A stretch of DNA of 64,000 nt from Oceanirhabdus seepicola (GTDB taxonomy: Bacteria > Bacillota > Clostridia > Clostridiales > Clostridiaceae): the NCBI RefSeq assembly GCF_023684385.1, contig NZ_JAGSOJ010000002.1, forward strand, positions 930,001 through 994,000, in the 5' to 3' direction. Made by a program: the position numbers and the translations under genes. Shown here piece by piece: positions 52,910 to 60,567 of the stretch. Every line of letters starts with the position of its first letter. Position 1 is the stretch's first letter. The notes below the pieces were generated by a model, which had not been told where the DNA came from, searched no databases, and saw only the letters and a list, made by a program, of their open reading frames with translations.

Positions 52910-52938
52910 TTGACTTATTTTTTTGAATGGTGTACAAT
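52910..52938 (+). promoter_or_regulatory. Promoter of the second tRNA cluster
   Basis: TTGACT (52910-52915), 17 bp, TACAAT (52933-52938), 31 bp before tRNA-Pro. Confidence 0.8.
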
Positions 52939-52969
52939 AATCCTTGTCGTCGGGAGAAAGATATTTCAT

Positions 52970-53046
52970 CGGGGTGTGGCGCAGATTGGGAGCGCGCGTG
53001 CTTTGGGAGCATGAGGCCGCAGGTTCGAGCCCTGTCACCCCGACCA
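52970..53046 (+). tRNA. tRNA-Pro(TGG)
   Basis: 77 nt with CGGGGTG/CACCCCG acceptor, anticodon loop TTTGGGA (TGG) and encoded CCA. Confidence 0.96.
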
Positions 53047-53051
53047 CTCTT

Positions 53052-53125
53052 GCGGGTGTAGTTCAATGGTAGAACTCCAGCCTTCCAAGCTGGTAGCGTG
53101 GGTTCGATTCCCATCACCCGCTCCA
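53052..53125 (+). tRNA. tRNA-Gly(TCC), copy 1
   Basis: 74 nt with GCGGGTG/CACCCGC acceptor, anticodon loop CTTCCAA (TCC) and encoded CCA. It is identical to the copy at 53578. Confidence 0.96.
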
Positions 53126-53128
53126 TAT

Positions 53129-53205
53129 GGTGGACGTAGTTCAGTTGGTAGAGCGCCAGATTGTGGTTCTGGTTGTCGTGGGTTCGAGTCCCATCGTCCA
53201 CCCCA
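53129..53205 (+). tRNA. tRNA-His(GTG), copy 1
   Basis: 77 nt including the extra 5' G(-1) opposite C73. Acceptor GTGGACG/CGTCCAC, anticodon loop TTGTGGT (GTG), encoded CCA. Confidence 0.95.
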
Positions 53206-53210
53206 TACAT

Positions 53211-53287
53211 GGTGAATGTAGTTCAGTTGGTAGAGCGCCAGATTGTGGTTCTGGTTGTCGTGGGTTCGAGTCCCATCATTCACCCCA
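53211..53287 (+). tRNA. tRNA-His(GTG), copy 2 with changed acceptor
   Basis: 77 nt, same body as copy 1 but acceptor GTGAATG/CATTCAC: two paired positions have changed on both strands. G(-1), GTG anticodon and CCA are kept. Confidence 0.94.
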
Positions 53288-53290
53288 TAT

Positions 53291-53365
53291 TGGGATATCG
53301 CCAAGCGGTAAGGCAACGGATTTTGATTCCGTCATGCGCAGGTTCGAATCCTGCTATCCCAGCCA
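53291..53365 (+). tRNA. tRNA-Gln(TTG)
   Basis: 75 nt with TGGGATA/TATCCCA acceptor (U1-A72, usual for Gln), anticodon loop TTTTGAT (TTG) and encoded CCA. Confidence 0.95.
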
Positions 53366-53398
53366 TTTTACTTATTAAAGTAAAATAACTTATAACGT

Positions 53399-53483
53399 GC
53401 AGGTGTGGCGGAATTGGCAGACGCACTAGACTTAGGATCTAGCGCCTTCGGGTGTAAGGGTTCGACTCCCTTCATCTGCACCA
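53399..53483 (+). tRNA. tRNA-Leu(TAG)
   Basis: 85 nt class II tRNA with a long variable arm (CGCCTTCGGGTG), anticodon loop CTTAGGA (TAG) and encoded CCA. Confidence 0.95.
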
Positions 53484-53490
53484 TACATAT

Positions 53491-53566
53491 GCGGTAATAG
53501 CTCAGTTGGTAGAGCGCCACCTTGCCAAGGTGGAGGTCGCGAGTTCGAGCCTCGTTTACCGCTCCA
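53491..53566 (+). tRNA. tRNA-Gly(GCC)
   Basis: 76 nt with GCGGTAA/TTACCGC acceptor, anticodon loop TTGCCAA (GCC) and encoded CCA. Confidence 0.96.
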
Positions 53567-53577
53567 TAAAACATTAC

Positions 53578-53651
53578 GCGGGTGTAGTTCAATGGTAGAA
53601 CTCCAGCCTTCCAAGCTGGTAGCGTGGGTTCGATTCCCATCACCCGCTCCA
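53578..53651 (+). tRNA. tRNA-Gly(TCC), copy 2
   Basis: Identical to the copy at 53052-53125. A run of seven T residues follows directly without a clear stem. Confidence 0.96.
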
Positions 53652-53941
53652 TTTTTTTATAAAAAACTTTTGTTGTTTAAAAGAATATAGATAGCAAAAA
53701 TGTACCAAGGATATTCCGGGGTGCATCATTTGTACTTTTAAATTGTAAATATAATGCACTATATGATTATGTTTACAAAAGTAGGTCGTTAACAATTCAA
53801 TAACAGAGTTAGTGAACTGATAAAAGAATATTGTACTTTAGTATGTTTATTTTGATTTAAGGTGGTTAGATCAAGTCGTGTAAATTCAACCAGTTTAAAT
53901 TAGAATAAACATTATATGTTGCTTAACAACATATAAGGATA
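53652..53941. other. Non-coding stretch between tRNA cluster and structured repeat B
   Basis: No gene is seen. A 10-bp stem TTATATGTTG / CAACATATAA (about 53912-53935) lies just before structured repeat copy B. The rest is AT-rich without recognisable signals. Confidence 0.5.
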
Positions 53942-54047
53942 GTTGAAAATTCATAGGTCGAGGCACGATCCGAGTGAGCAACGGAGTGTACGAAAGTACT
54001 CGAGTAGCGGAGCGAGGATTAGTAACGAAGAGATATGGAGTTTCAAC
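53942..54047. repeat. Structured repeat, copy B, upstream of tRNA-Arg
   Basis: 106 bp bounded by GTTGAAA / TTTCAAC arms (53942-53948 with 54041-54047). The core from GGTCGAGG (53956) to GGAGTTT (54044) aligns with copy A at 48051-48137. An internal hairpin around a GAAA loop (53991-53994) is flanked by GTAC and TACTCGAG. It ends 10 bp before tRNA-Arg, just as copy A ends 5 bp before tRNA-Thr. Confidence 0.65.
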
Positions 54048-54057
54048 AGACTTATTT

Positions 54058-54134
54058 GCACCTATAGCTCAGCTGGATAGAGTTACGGACTTCGAATCCG
54101 GGGGTCGCAGGTTCGAATCCTGTTAGGTGTACCA
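54058..54134 (+). tRNA. tRNA-Arg(TCG)
   Basis: 77 nt with GCACCTA/TAGGTGT acceptor (terminal G-T pair), anticodon loop CTTCGAA (TCG) and encoded CCA. Confidence 0.93.
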
Positions 54135-54145
54135 TAAACATTGAT

Positions 54146-54187
54146 ATAAGCCGGTTCTCAGAAATGAGAATTTCGGCTTATTTTTAT
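54146..54187 (+). terminator. Terminator after tRNA-Arg
   Basis: Stem ATAAGCCG..TTCTCA / TGAGAA..CGGCTTAT with a GAAA loop, followed by TTTTTATTT. Confidence 0.85.
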
Positions 54188-54240
54188 TTCCCAAGTGGAA
54201 GCTATTCTATTAGGAAAAGTGCTAAAATTGGGGGATTAAA

Positions 54241-54786
54241 GTGAACTGTAATATGAAGAGAAGGACCATAATGATATTTCCACAATTTGATAATATTAGT
54301 GTTATAGATGAAATAAGAGAGAAATATGACCCACTTGCTAATCATGTTAGACCACATATTACTTTGGTATTTACATTTGAAAGTAATCTTACCTCAATTG
54401 AACTTAAAGAACATTTGGAAAAAGTGCTTACAAGGACAAGACCTTTTGGACTAACTATGGGTGATATAATAAAAATAGATAATCCTTTAGGAATGTACCT
54501 ATTCTTAGTTTTGAAAGAAGGTATTGAAGATATAAAAAAACTTAGTTCAAAGTTATATACTGGAATTTTAGAACCATATAAACCTGAGTGGTTAAATGAT
54601 AAAACATTCTTGCCTCACATGACAATCGGAAATTCTACTTCAAGAGATGATTTAGATAAGGCTTTTAAAAATGTTAGTGTTATTAAAGAAAGTTTTACAA
54701 CAATAGTAAACAAAGTTTCCGTGGAAATTATTGATGAAAACGAAGATTCTATTATTGATGTTGAAGTAAATTTAAGTAATGATTAA
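54241..54786 (+). CDS. 2'-5' RNA ligase-like 2H phosphoesterase
   Basis: A 181-residue protein with the two catalytic HxT motifs of the LigT/2H family: His39-Ile-Thr41 (RPHITL) and His126-Met-Thr128 (LPHMTIG). These cytosolic enzymes act on 2',3'-cyclic phosphates or 2'-5' bonds of RNA; the native substrate is unknown. The start is GTG 54241 behind GGGGG; an ATG at 54253 (MKRRT) is an alternative. It lies directly after the tRNA region, but a terminator separates them. A long hairpin follows the stop. Confidence 0.85.
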   Translation: MNCNMKRRTIMIFPQFDNISVIDEIREKYDPLANHVRPHITLVFTFESNLTSIELKEHLEKVLTRTRPFGLTMGDIIKIDNPLGMYLFLVLKEGIEDIKKLSSKLYTGILEPYKPEWLNDKTFLPHMTIGNSTSRDDLDKAFKNVSVIKESFTTIVNKVSVEIIDENEDSIIDVEVNLSND

Positions 54787-54788
54787 AT

Positions 54789-54849
54789 TTACTTTGGATT
54801 AGTTTTAAGTGTGGGAGGTACGACCACTGTTAAAGTTAGTCCAAAGTAA
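54789..54849. repeat. 20-bp hairpin after the 2H phosphoesterase gene
   Basis: The arms TTACTTTGGATTAGTTTTAA (54789-54808) and TTAAAGTTAGTCCAAAGTAA (54830-54849) pair at all 20 positions if three G-U pairs on the plus strand are allowed. GTGtGG / CCAC near the loop can extend it. No T-run follows. The wobble pattern favours function as RNA from the plus strand. Confidence 0.6.
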
Positions 54850-54924
54850 CCTTATGATGAAATTGATTGGGAAGATTAGAGGTTATTATGGGGTAGTGAT
54901 TTTGTTGTGAGTAGGTTAATTACT

Positions 54925-55049
54925 TTAAGTAAGTATGTAGGGATTAATCTTCTTTATCAATTTTGGATAAGTAATAAGATTTGATATACCAAGCTCTTTT
55001 ATGGCTATTGTATTACTGTCCTTTATTTTTATTTTTGCAATTCTCAATG
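54925..55049 (-). pseudogene. Possible 3' relic of an unknown gene cut by the inverted repeat
   Basis: On the minus strand an open frame of about 40 codons (LRIAKIKIKDSNTIAIKELG.. ending INPYILT and TAA at 54925) runs from the edge of the inverted repeat at 55050. The pattern looks protein-like, with helix-forming residues, but no family is recognised. It lacks a start and ribosome site. Confidence 0.3.
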
Positions 55050-55099
55050 AAGGGGCTGTCTCAAAATAGAAATTACTTTCTATTTTGAGACAGCCCCTT
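55050..55099. mobile_element. Perfect 23-bp inverted repeat resembling an IS1182-family end
   Basis: AAGGGGCTGTCTCAAAATAG.. (55050-55072) and its exact complement (55077-55099) surround a TTAC loop. The GGGGCTGTCTCAAAA motif is, from memory, common at IS1182-type ends and in terminator-like hairpins of such elements. It lies on the left side of the Bat locus, while a truncated IS1182-type transposase lies on the right. It may also act as a terminator. Confidence 0.5.
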
Positions 55100-55204
55100 T
55101 AATTTTGAAAAGATTGTAAAAATATGCAGGATAAAATTGAAAGTAAATGAAAAAAATGTTATTATTTTTTTAAGATTATTTTTTATTTATAGGGGAGGAT
55201 GAGT

Positions 55205-56131
55205 ATGGAATTGTTAACATCACTTAGACAAGAAATCAATAAAGTAATAATTGGTCAGGACTATATGGTTGATAGAATTCTCATAGGTCTTTTTACAGGT
55301 GGGCATATTCTTTTAGAAGGTGTTCCAGGACTTGCAAAATCATTGACAGCCAGCACAATAGCAGGTGTAAGTGGAGTGGGTTTTAAAAGAATACAGTTCA
55401 CACCTGATCTGCTCCCGGCAGATATTTTAGGAACAGAGATATTTAACCAAAAAACAGGAGAATTTATTATAAAGAAAGGTCCAGTTTTTGCTAATTTGAT
55501 TCTGGCAGATGAGATTAACCGTGCACCTGCTAAGGTTCAGTCAGCACTTCTTGAAGCAATGCAGGAACAGCAGATTACTATAGGAGATACCACATATAAA
55601 TTAGAAAAACCATTTTTAGTTCTTGCAACTCAGAATCCGCTTGAGCAGCAGGGAACTTATCAGCTTCCAGAGGCGCAGCAGGATAGATTTATGATGAAGC
55701 TTAAAGTTGAATATCCAAACAGGCAGGAAGAGAGAAGGATACTTGAACAGTTTGGTTTAGGAGAGGAGAGGGAAGTTTCCTTCCAACAGGTATTATCAAG
55801 AGAAAAAATAACGGAAATCAGAAAAGTAGTAAGTAGGATTCATGTGGATGAGAAGATAAAGAACTATGTTTTAGATATTGTGTTAAAAACCAGGGAAAAC
55901 AGACAATATATAGAGTGCGGAGCATCTCCCCGTGCAACCATAAACCTTGTTAAAGCAGCACAGGGAAGAGCATTTTTAGAAGAGAGGGATTATGTTACTC
56001 CGGACGATATTAAGGCTGTTGTATATGATGTATTAAGGCATAGGATTGTTCTCTCATATGAAGCAGAAGCAGATGATATGACTCCTGAAAAAATCATAGC
56101 AAATCTTCTAGAACTTATACGTGTTCCGTAG
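55205..56131 (+). CDS. MoxR-type AAA+ ATPase (second locus, Bat operon)
   Basis: A 308-residue MoxR with Walker A EGVPGLAKS, Walker B LILADEINRAPAKVQSALLEAMQE, and ATQNPLEQQGTYQLPEAQQDRF. The start at ATG 55205 is preferred: GGAGG directly touches the ATG at 55199 but is 6 nt from this one. It leads a seven-gene Bat-type operon and is expected to work with the DUF58 and vWA proteins that follow. Glutamine is mostly CAG, unlike the CAA habit of most of the window. Confidence 0.94.
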   Translation: MELLTSLRQEINKVIIGQDYMVDRILIGLFTGGHILLEGVPGLAKSLTASTIAGVSGVGFKRIQFTPDLLPADILGTEIFNQKTGEFIIKKGPVFANLILADEINRAPAKVQSALLEAMQEQQITIGDTTYKLEKPFLVLATQNPLEQQGTYQLPEAQQDRFMMKLKVEYPNRQEERRILEQFGLGEEREVSFQQVLSREKITEIRKVVSRIHVDEKIKNYVLDIVLKTRENRQYIECGASPRATINLVKAAQGRAFLEERDYVTPDDIKAVVYDVLRHRIVLSYEAEADDMTPEKIIANLLELIRVP

Positions 56132-56145
56132 AAAAGGTGATAAAA

Positions 56146-56967
56146 ATGTTAACTAGAGAAATGATTAAAAAGATCAAACATATAGAAATAAGATCAAGCA
56201 GGATGGTTGAGGAAATTTTTTCTGGTGAGTACCATTCAGGATTCAAAGGTAAAGGAATGGAGTTTCAGGATATAAGGGAGTATTATGCAGGAGATGATAT
56301 AAGAAATATAGACTGGAATGTTACAGCAAGGCACAATAAAGCCTTCGTTAAGCAGTTCTGTGAAGAGAGGCAGCTTAATATGTTCCTTTTAATAGACATG
56401 TCAAAATCAAACTGTTTCAGCAACAAGAAAGAAATTATTGCTGAAATTTCAGCTACACTAGCACTATCAGCAAATAAAAACAAAGATAAGATAGGGGCAA
56501 TGCTGTTTACAGACAAGATTGAGAAATTCATTCCGTCAAAAAACGGGAAAAAGCATGTGCTATCAATCATAGAACACATACTCACTTTGAACCCAAAATC
56601 ACAGAATACAGACATCAGCTGTGTGCTTAAGCATTTTATCCGCACCCAGAAGAAGAGAAGTATAGTATTTATAATTTCAGACTTCTTAGATGAGGGGTAT
56701 GATAGAGAGCTTAAAATATTATCATCCAAGCATGAGCTTGTTATGGTAAGAGTGGTTGATAAAGGGGAAGAGAGAATTCCATCAGGAGCAATCTTCACAT
56801 TTGAAGACCTTGAAACAGGAAAAACAATAGTTTTAGATAATATTAAAAACCAATACTCACAAAATAATAGCTTAAAGATGTACAAGAAAAATATGATAGA
56901 AATATATACAGATGAGGATTATTATAAGCCGCTGAAACAATTTTTTAAAAGAAGGGATTTTAAATGA
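56146..56967 (+). CDS. DUF58 protein of the Bat operon
   Basis: A 273-residue DUF58 protein without membrane segments. The N-terminal core has GMEFQDIREYYAGDDIRNIDWNVTA and a vWA-like part follows (LLIDMSKSNCF, IVFIISDFLDEGYD). The ATG at 56146 lies 15 bp after moxR, with AAAGGTG upstream. Such proteins link MoxR to the vWA partners; the mechanism is unknown. It differs from the membrane-anchored DUF58 at 9175, which supports two separate systems. Confidence 0.92.
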   Translation: MLTREMIKKIKHIEIRSSRMVEEIFSGEYHSGFKGKGMEFQDIREYYAGDDIRNIDWNVTARHNKAFVKQFCEERQLNMFLLIDMSKSNCFSNKKEIIAEISATLALSANKNKDKIGAMLFTDKIEKFIPSKNGKKHVLSIIEHILTLNPKSQNTDISCVLKHFIRTQKKRSIVFIISDFLDEGYDRELKILSSKHELVMVRVVDKGEERIPSGAIFTFEDLETGKTIVLDNIKNQYSQNNSLKMYKKNMIEIYTDEDYYKPLKQFFKRRDFK

Positions 56968-57764
56968 GAAAATTAAAGGTAAAATCAGTGCTGCTTCTGA
57001 TGCTTATATATATATGTTTATTTTCAGTTTGTCAAGCATATGCACTGGAGGAAAGAAAGATATATGTGGGGGATATAATCAATATAAAAATCTCCAGCAG
57101 TGTGTACACAGAGGAAGATATAAGGGAAAAGTTTAAAGACTTTGAAATAGTACATCTTAAAAAAGAAGAGGATGCATACCTTATAGGACTGCGTACATTT
57201 GAGACAGGGAAAAAAAGCGTAAAACTGGGGGATAAAGAGATAGAAGTGGTGGTTTATTCAACACTGGAGGGAAAGGAAGATAGAGGATTGATTGATGGAG
57301 ATTCCAGCTATGAAAAGGTAGGAATCAACATGATATATGGATTTTTTCTATACACAACACTGGCTGTATTTTTATTTGCATTAACTTTTTATATTATTAG
57401 GCTGATTAGAGGAAAAAATGAAACAGAGTTCACACCTTGTGAAAGATTCTGGAATTCATTGAAAAAAGCAAATCTCCAGAATGAGGAGTCGCTGGCTTTT
57501 ATGAAGGGCATTTTTAAAAGGTATATGGAAGAGGTCTACTCCTGCAGCATAAAGGGAAAAACATCATGCGAGATAGTTAGAGAGATAAAAGAAGTTGAAG
57601 GGCTGCAGGAACATATGCAACAAATAAAAAAATGGTTTAAAAAATGCGACCACTATACATTCTCCCCCATTATTTCTACAGTAGAAGAGAAACAAAAACT
57701 TTTTAATGAACTGGAGGAACTGGTTCAAAATATGGAGGAGATAAAAGAGGGGGAAGGAATATGA
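56964..57764 (+). CDS. Membrane protein of Bat operon, signal peptide plus one helix
   Basis: A 266-residue protein with a signal peptide (1-27), an outer beta-rich part (about 28-98, starting YVGDIINIKI and resembling a short BatD domain), one membrane helix (about 115-138) and a cytoplasmic helical tail. This is the position and layout of the DUF4381-like or small BatD-like protein of Bat operons. It overlaps the DUF58 gene by 4 bp and batA by 4 bp. The function is unknown. Confidence 0.75.
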   Translation: MRKLKVKSVLLLMLIYICLFSVCQAYALEERKIYVGDIINIKISSSVYTEEDIREKFKDFEIVHLKKEEDAYLIGLRTFETGKKSVKLGDKEIEVVVYSTLEGKEDRGLIDGDSSYEKVGINMIYGFFLYTTLAVFLFALTFYIIRLIRGKNETEFTPCERFWNSLKKANLQNEESLAFMKGIFKRYMEEVYSCSIKGKTSCEIVREIKEVEGLQEHMQQIKKWFKKCDHYTFSPIISTVEEKQKLFNELEELVQNMEEIKEGEGI

Positions 57765-58726
57765 GATTTGCAAATTGGTATTTCTTTTTACTTATACCTT
57801 TGGCGGTCTATGTTTTTCTATGGAAGAAAAATAAATCAGCAATTAAATTTTCAAGTGTGAAGCTTCTAATGAACTCAGGAATGAAGAAAACCATAAAACA
57901 CAGAATAGGGAAATATTTCATATGCGCAGGAGTGATACTTTTAATTACCGCACTGGCAAGGCCGCAGCTTATAGATAAAGAGGTTGATATTAAAGATGAA
58001 GGTATTGATATTGCAGTGGTACTTGATATCTCAGGTTCCATGGAGTCAGTTGACTTAAAACCAAACAGGCTGGAGGCTGCAAAAAAAACTATAGAAGACT
58101 TTATAAATAAGAGACCAAATGATAGGATATCACTGATAATATTTGCTGGAAGTGCGTATACAAAGATACCTCTGACTCTTGACCATAACATCATAAAAGA
58201 ATCACTTGTTGATATAGATTCAAGATATGTTAAAGAAGAGGGAACAGCCATAGGGATGGCACTTTCCGTAGGTCTTAACAGGTTGAAGAAAAGTGAATCC
58301 AAATCAAAAATAATCATTCTTGTAACAGATGGCGATAACAACGAAGGAGCCATAAAACCAGCTACTGCAGCAGAACTTGCAAAGGATATGGATGTGAAAA
58401 TTTACTCGATCGGTGTGGGAACTGACTCAACCATAATGCCTACTCTTGTTTCCGGTAAAACCATATACAAAAAGTATCAGGGCGGATTAAACGAGGAACT
58501 TCTTGAAGATATCTCCCATGAAACAGGAGGAAAATATTACAGAGCAAGATACGAAGAAGCACTATCACAGATATTTTCAGATATAAACAAACTGGAGAAA
58601 ACGGAGTTTGACGGTGATAATTTTATAAGATATAAAGAATTGGGATTTATGTTTATAAAACTTGGTCTTATACTGCTTACCGCAGGAATTTTTCTGGACA
58701 GATACTACTATATACAGATACCTTAA
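57761..58726 (+). CDS. batA: BatA-type von Willebrand factor A membrane protein
   Basis: A 321-residue protein with two N-terminal membrane helices (about 4-22 and 48-66), a vWA domain (about 85-270) and a C-terminal helix (about 297-316). The metal-binding MIDAS is complete: DISGS (VVLDISGSMESVD), a Thr in EGTAIG and the Asp of LVTDGDNNEG. BatA is the first of the paired aerotolerance proteins and is thought to face the outside. It is translationally coupled to the previous gene (ATGA). Confidence 0.9.
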   Translation: MRFANWYFFLLIPLAVYVFLWKKNKSAIKFSSVKLLMNSGMKKTIKHRIGKYFICAGVILLITALARPQLIDKEVDIKDEGIDIAVVLDISGSMESVDLKPNRLEAAKKTIEDFINKRPNDRISLIIFAGSAYTKIPLTLDHNIIKESLVDIDSRYVKEEGTAIGMALSVGLNRLKKSESKSKIIILVTDGDNNEGAIKPATAAELAKDMDVKIYSIGVGTDSTIMPTLVSGKTIYKKYQGGLNEELLEDISHETGGKYYRARYEEALSQIFSDINKLEKTEFDGDNFIRYKELGFMFIKLGLILLTAGIFLDRYYYIQIP

Positions 58727-58738
58727 GGAGGGAGAACA

Positions 58739-59728
58739 ATGAATAACTTAGATTTTAAATATCCTTTAAATATATTTTATCTTGTTATCCCGGTGCTGGT
58801 ATTATGCATATTGATACTGGGAAGCAGGAAAAAAGAAAAAATAATGAAGATGATAAAGCTTCAAGATGAGAGCAGGTTCAAACTGCTTAGAAACATACTT
58901 ATAGTTTTGGGAATAGGAATCATGGTTCTCTCACTTATGGGACCTCAGACTTTTAAAGGAGTCAGCGAAGTTGAAGGCAGAGGACTTGATATATACGTGC
59001 TCATTGATACTTCAAAGAGCATGCTGGTTGAAGATATTAAGCCCAGCAGAATAAGCAGAGCTGTGAATATAACAGAAAAGATATTGGACAACCTTCATGG
59101 AGATAGAATAGGATTTATCCCTTTTTCTTCATCTGCATATGTTCAGATGCCGCTTACAGATGATTATAGCATGGCGAAGATGTTTTTAAATGTTGTGGAT
59201 ACTGATATGATAAGCGGTGGGGGAAGTAATATTGGAAACGCAGTGAAGCTTGCACAAAAATCATTTAATGAAACTTCAGCAGGAAACAAAGTAATAATAA
59301 TCTTAAGTGATGGAGAAGATCATAACTCCAAGAGTGTAGAAGTAGTTAACAGTTTAAAAGATGAAAAACTGAAGGTTTTCACCGTAGGGATAGGAACTGA
59401 AAAAGGAGGGCTTATACCGGTTTATGATCCGCAGAGCGGGAAGAAAACTGGCTATAAGAAAGATAGAAATGGAGAAGCTATAGTATCAAAACTTGATTCA
59501 GCAAGTCTTAGAAACATAGCATCAGAGGGGAATGGAACTTATTATGGATCAACAGTTAAAGGGGATGAAATAGATTCTCTTTTAAAAGAAATAACCAAGC
59601 TGGAACGCAGCACATTTAAATCAAGAAAGATAAATGACTACAGGCAGATATATCAATACTTCTTAGGACTCGGGTTGCTGTTATTTATTTTTGCTTATAT
59701 TCTTCCAGAGAGGAGGAACGTAAAATGA
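58739..59728 (+). CDS. batB: BatB-type von Willebrand factor A membrane protein
   Basis: A 329-residue paralog of BatA with N-terminal helices (about 9-27 and 51-69), vWA domain (about 85-285, MIDAS DTSKS in VLIDTSKSMLVEDI, SGGGSNIG, LSDGEDHN) and a C-terminal helix (about 306-323). RBS AAGGAGG, 12 bp after batA. It probably pairs with BatA in a membrane complex. Confidence 0.9.
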   Translation: MNNLDFKYPLNIFYLVIPVLVLCILILGSRKKEKIMKMIKLQDESRFKLLRNILIVLGIGIMVLSLMGPQTFKGVSEVEGRGLDIYVLIDTSKSMLVEDIKPSRISRAVNITEKILDNLHGDRIGFIPFSSSAYVQMPLTDDYSMAKMFLNVVDTDMISGGGSNIGNAVKLAQKSFNETSAGNKVIIILSDGEDHNSKSVEVVNSLKDEKLKVFTVGIGTEKGGLIPVYDPQSGKKTGYKKDRNGEAIVSKLDSASLRNIASEGNGTYYGSTVKGDEIDSLLKEITKLERSTFKSRKINDYRQIYQYFLGLGLLLFIFAYILPERRNVK

Positions 59729-60567
59729 AGAGGATGGTATTAATATCAGGTGTGTTGTCATTAATAATGCTTGTTGTATTAGTTGTTAGAATAGATGAAC
59801 TTAGAAGCGGATTAGGAAAATCAGTATATGATAAGGCACAGTATGCTTACAATAAAGGAGATTATGGTAATGCTGTTAGGCTATACAAGCAATCGACTGA
59901 TTCAATTAACAAATTTATAAGGATAGGTAATGCATATTTCAATAGAGAACAATATGAGAAGGCACTTGAGTCATACAAAGTTGGAATATTAAAGTTTCCA
60001 AAGAACGTTGATTTAAAATACAACTATGAGGTTACTGAAAAGAAAATAAAAGAAGAAAAAGAAAAACAGGAAAAAGAGAAACAGGAAAAAGAGAAACAAG
60101 ATAAACAGAATAAAGATAAGCAGAACCAGCAGAAAGATCAGAAACAAGAAAAAGACCAGAATCAACAAAAAAATAAAAACCAGCAGCAACAAGAAAATAA
60201 TAACCAGCAGCAACAGCAGAACCAGAAGGAAGAGGAAAATAATAATCAGGAAAATCAAAAACAGGAAAATAAAGAACAGCAGAATCAAAATCAGAAGAGC
60301 GAAGAGAATAAAGAGCAGCAGGAAAACCAGCAGAATAATGGTGAGCAGAAGGAAGAAAAAGAGCAGCATGAAAATCAGAACCAGCAGAATAAGAAGGAGC
60401 AGCTGAATAATCAAAATGGTGAGAAAGGTAAAGACAATGAAGACAAACAGCAGGATAAGCAGCAGTTGATGCAGGTTCTTAAGATGCTGGAGAAGAAGGA
60501 AGAGGACAGCCTGAAAAATAATTTCAAAGTTAGAGATAACAGCAAGGAGGATGAACATGACTGGTAA
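59725..60567 (+). CDS. batC: BatC-type TPR protein with long Gln/Glu/Lys/Asn tract
   Basis: A 280-residue protein with an N-terminal membrane anchor (about 5-23), two TPR-like repeats (about 35-105: YNKGDYGNAVRLYKQ, YFNREQYEKALESYK), then a highly repetitive Gln, Glu, Lys, Asn tract (about 110-245) and a short C-terminal piece. TPR-plus-charged-tail is the BatC layout, although the tract is unusually long and made almost only of CAG/GAA/AAA/AAT-type codons. It overlaps batB by 4 bp. The tract may be a flexible tether. Confidence 0.85.
   Translation: MKRMVLISGVLSLIMLVVLVVRIDELRSGLGKSVYDKAQYAYNKGDYGNAVRLYKQSTDSINKFIRIGNAYFNREQYEKALESYKVGILKFPKNVDLKYNYEVTEKKIKEEKEKQEKEKQEKEKQDKQNKDKQNQQKDQKQEKDQNQQKNKNQQQQENNNQQQQQNQKEEENNNQENQKQENKEQQNQNQKSEENKEQQENQQNNGEQKEEKEQHENQNQQNKKEQLNNQNGEKGKDNEDKQQDKQQLMQVLKMLEKKEEDSLKNNFKVRDNSKEDEHDW

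Larger units (their letters stand above)
54787..55204. other. Intergenic region with two long hairpins and a gene relic
   Basis: It holds a 20-bp RNA-foldable hairpin (54789-54849), an open minus-strand relic (54925-55049) and a perfect 23-bp inverted repeat resembling an IS1182-family end (55050-55099). The last about 100 bp before the second moxR are very AT-rich and probably contain its promoter. Confidence 0.55.

Noticed and set aside
60055..60460. CRISPR-like or satellite array
   Set aside because: The repeats are irregular, in frame and protein-coding (BatC tract). No spacer-repeat structure occurs anywhere in the window.
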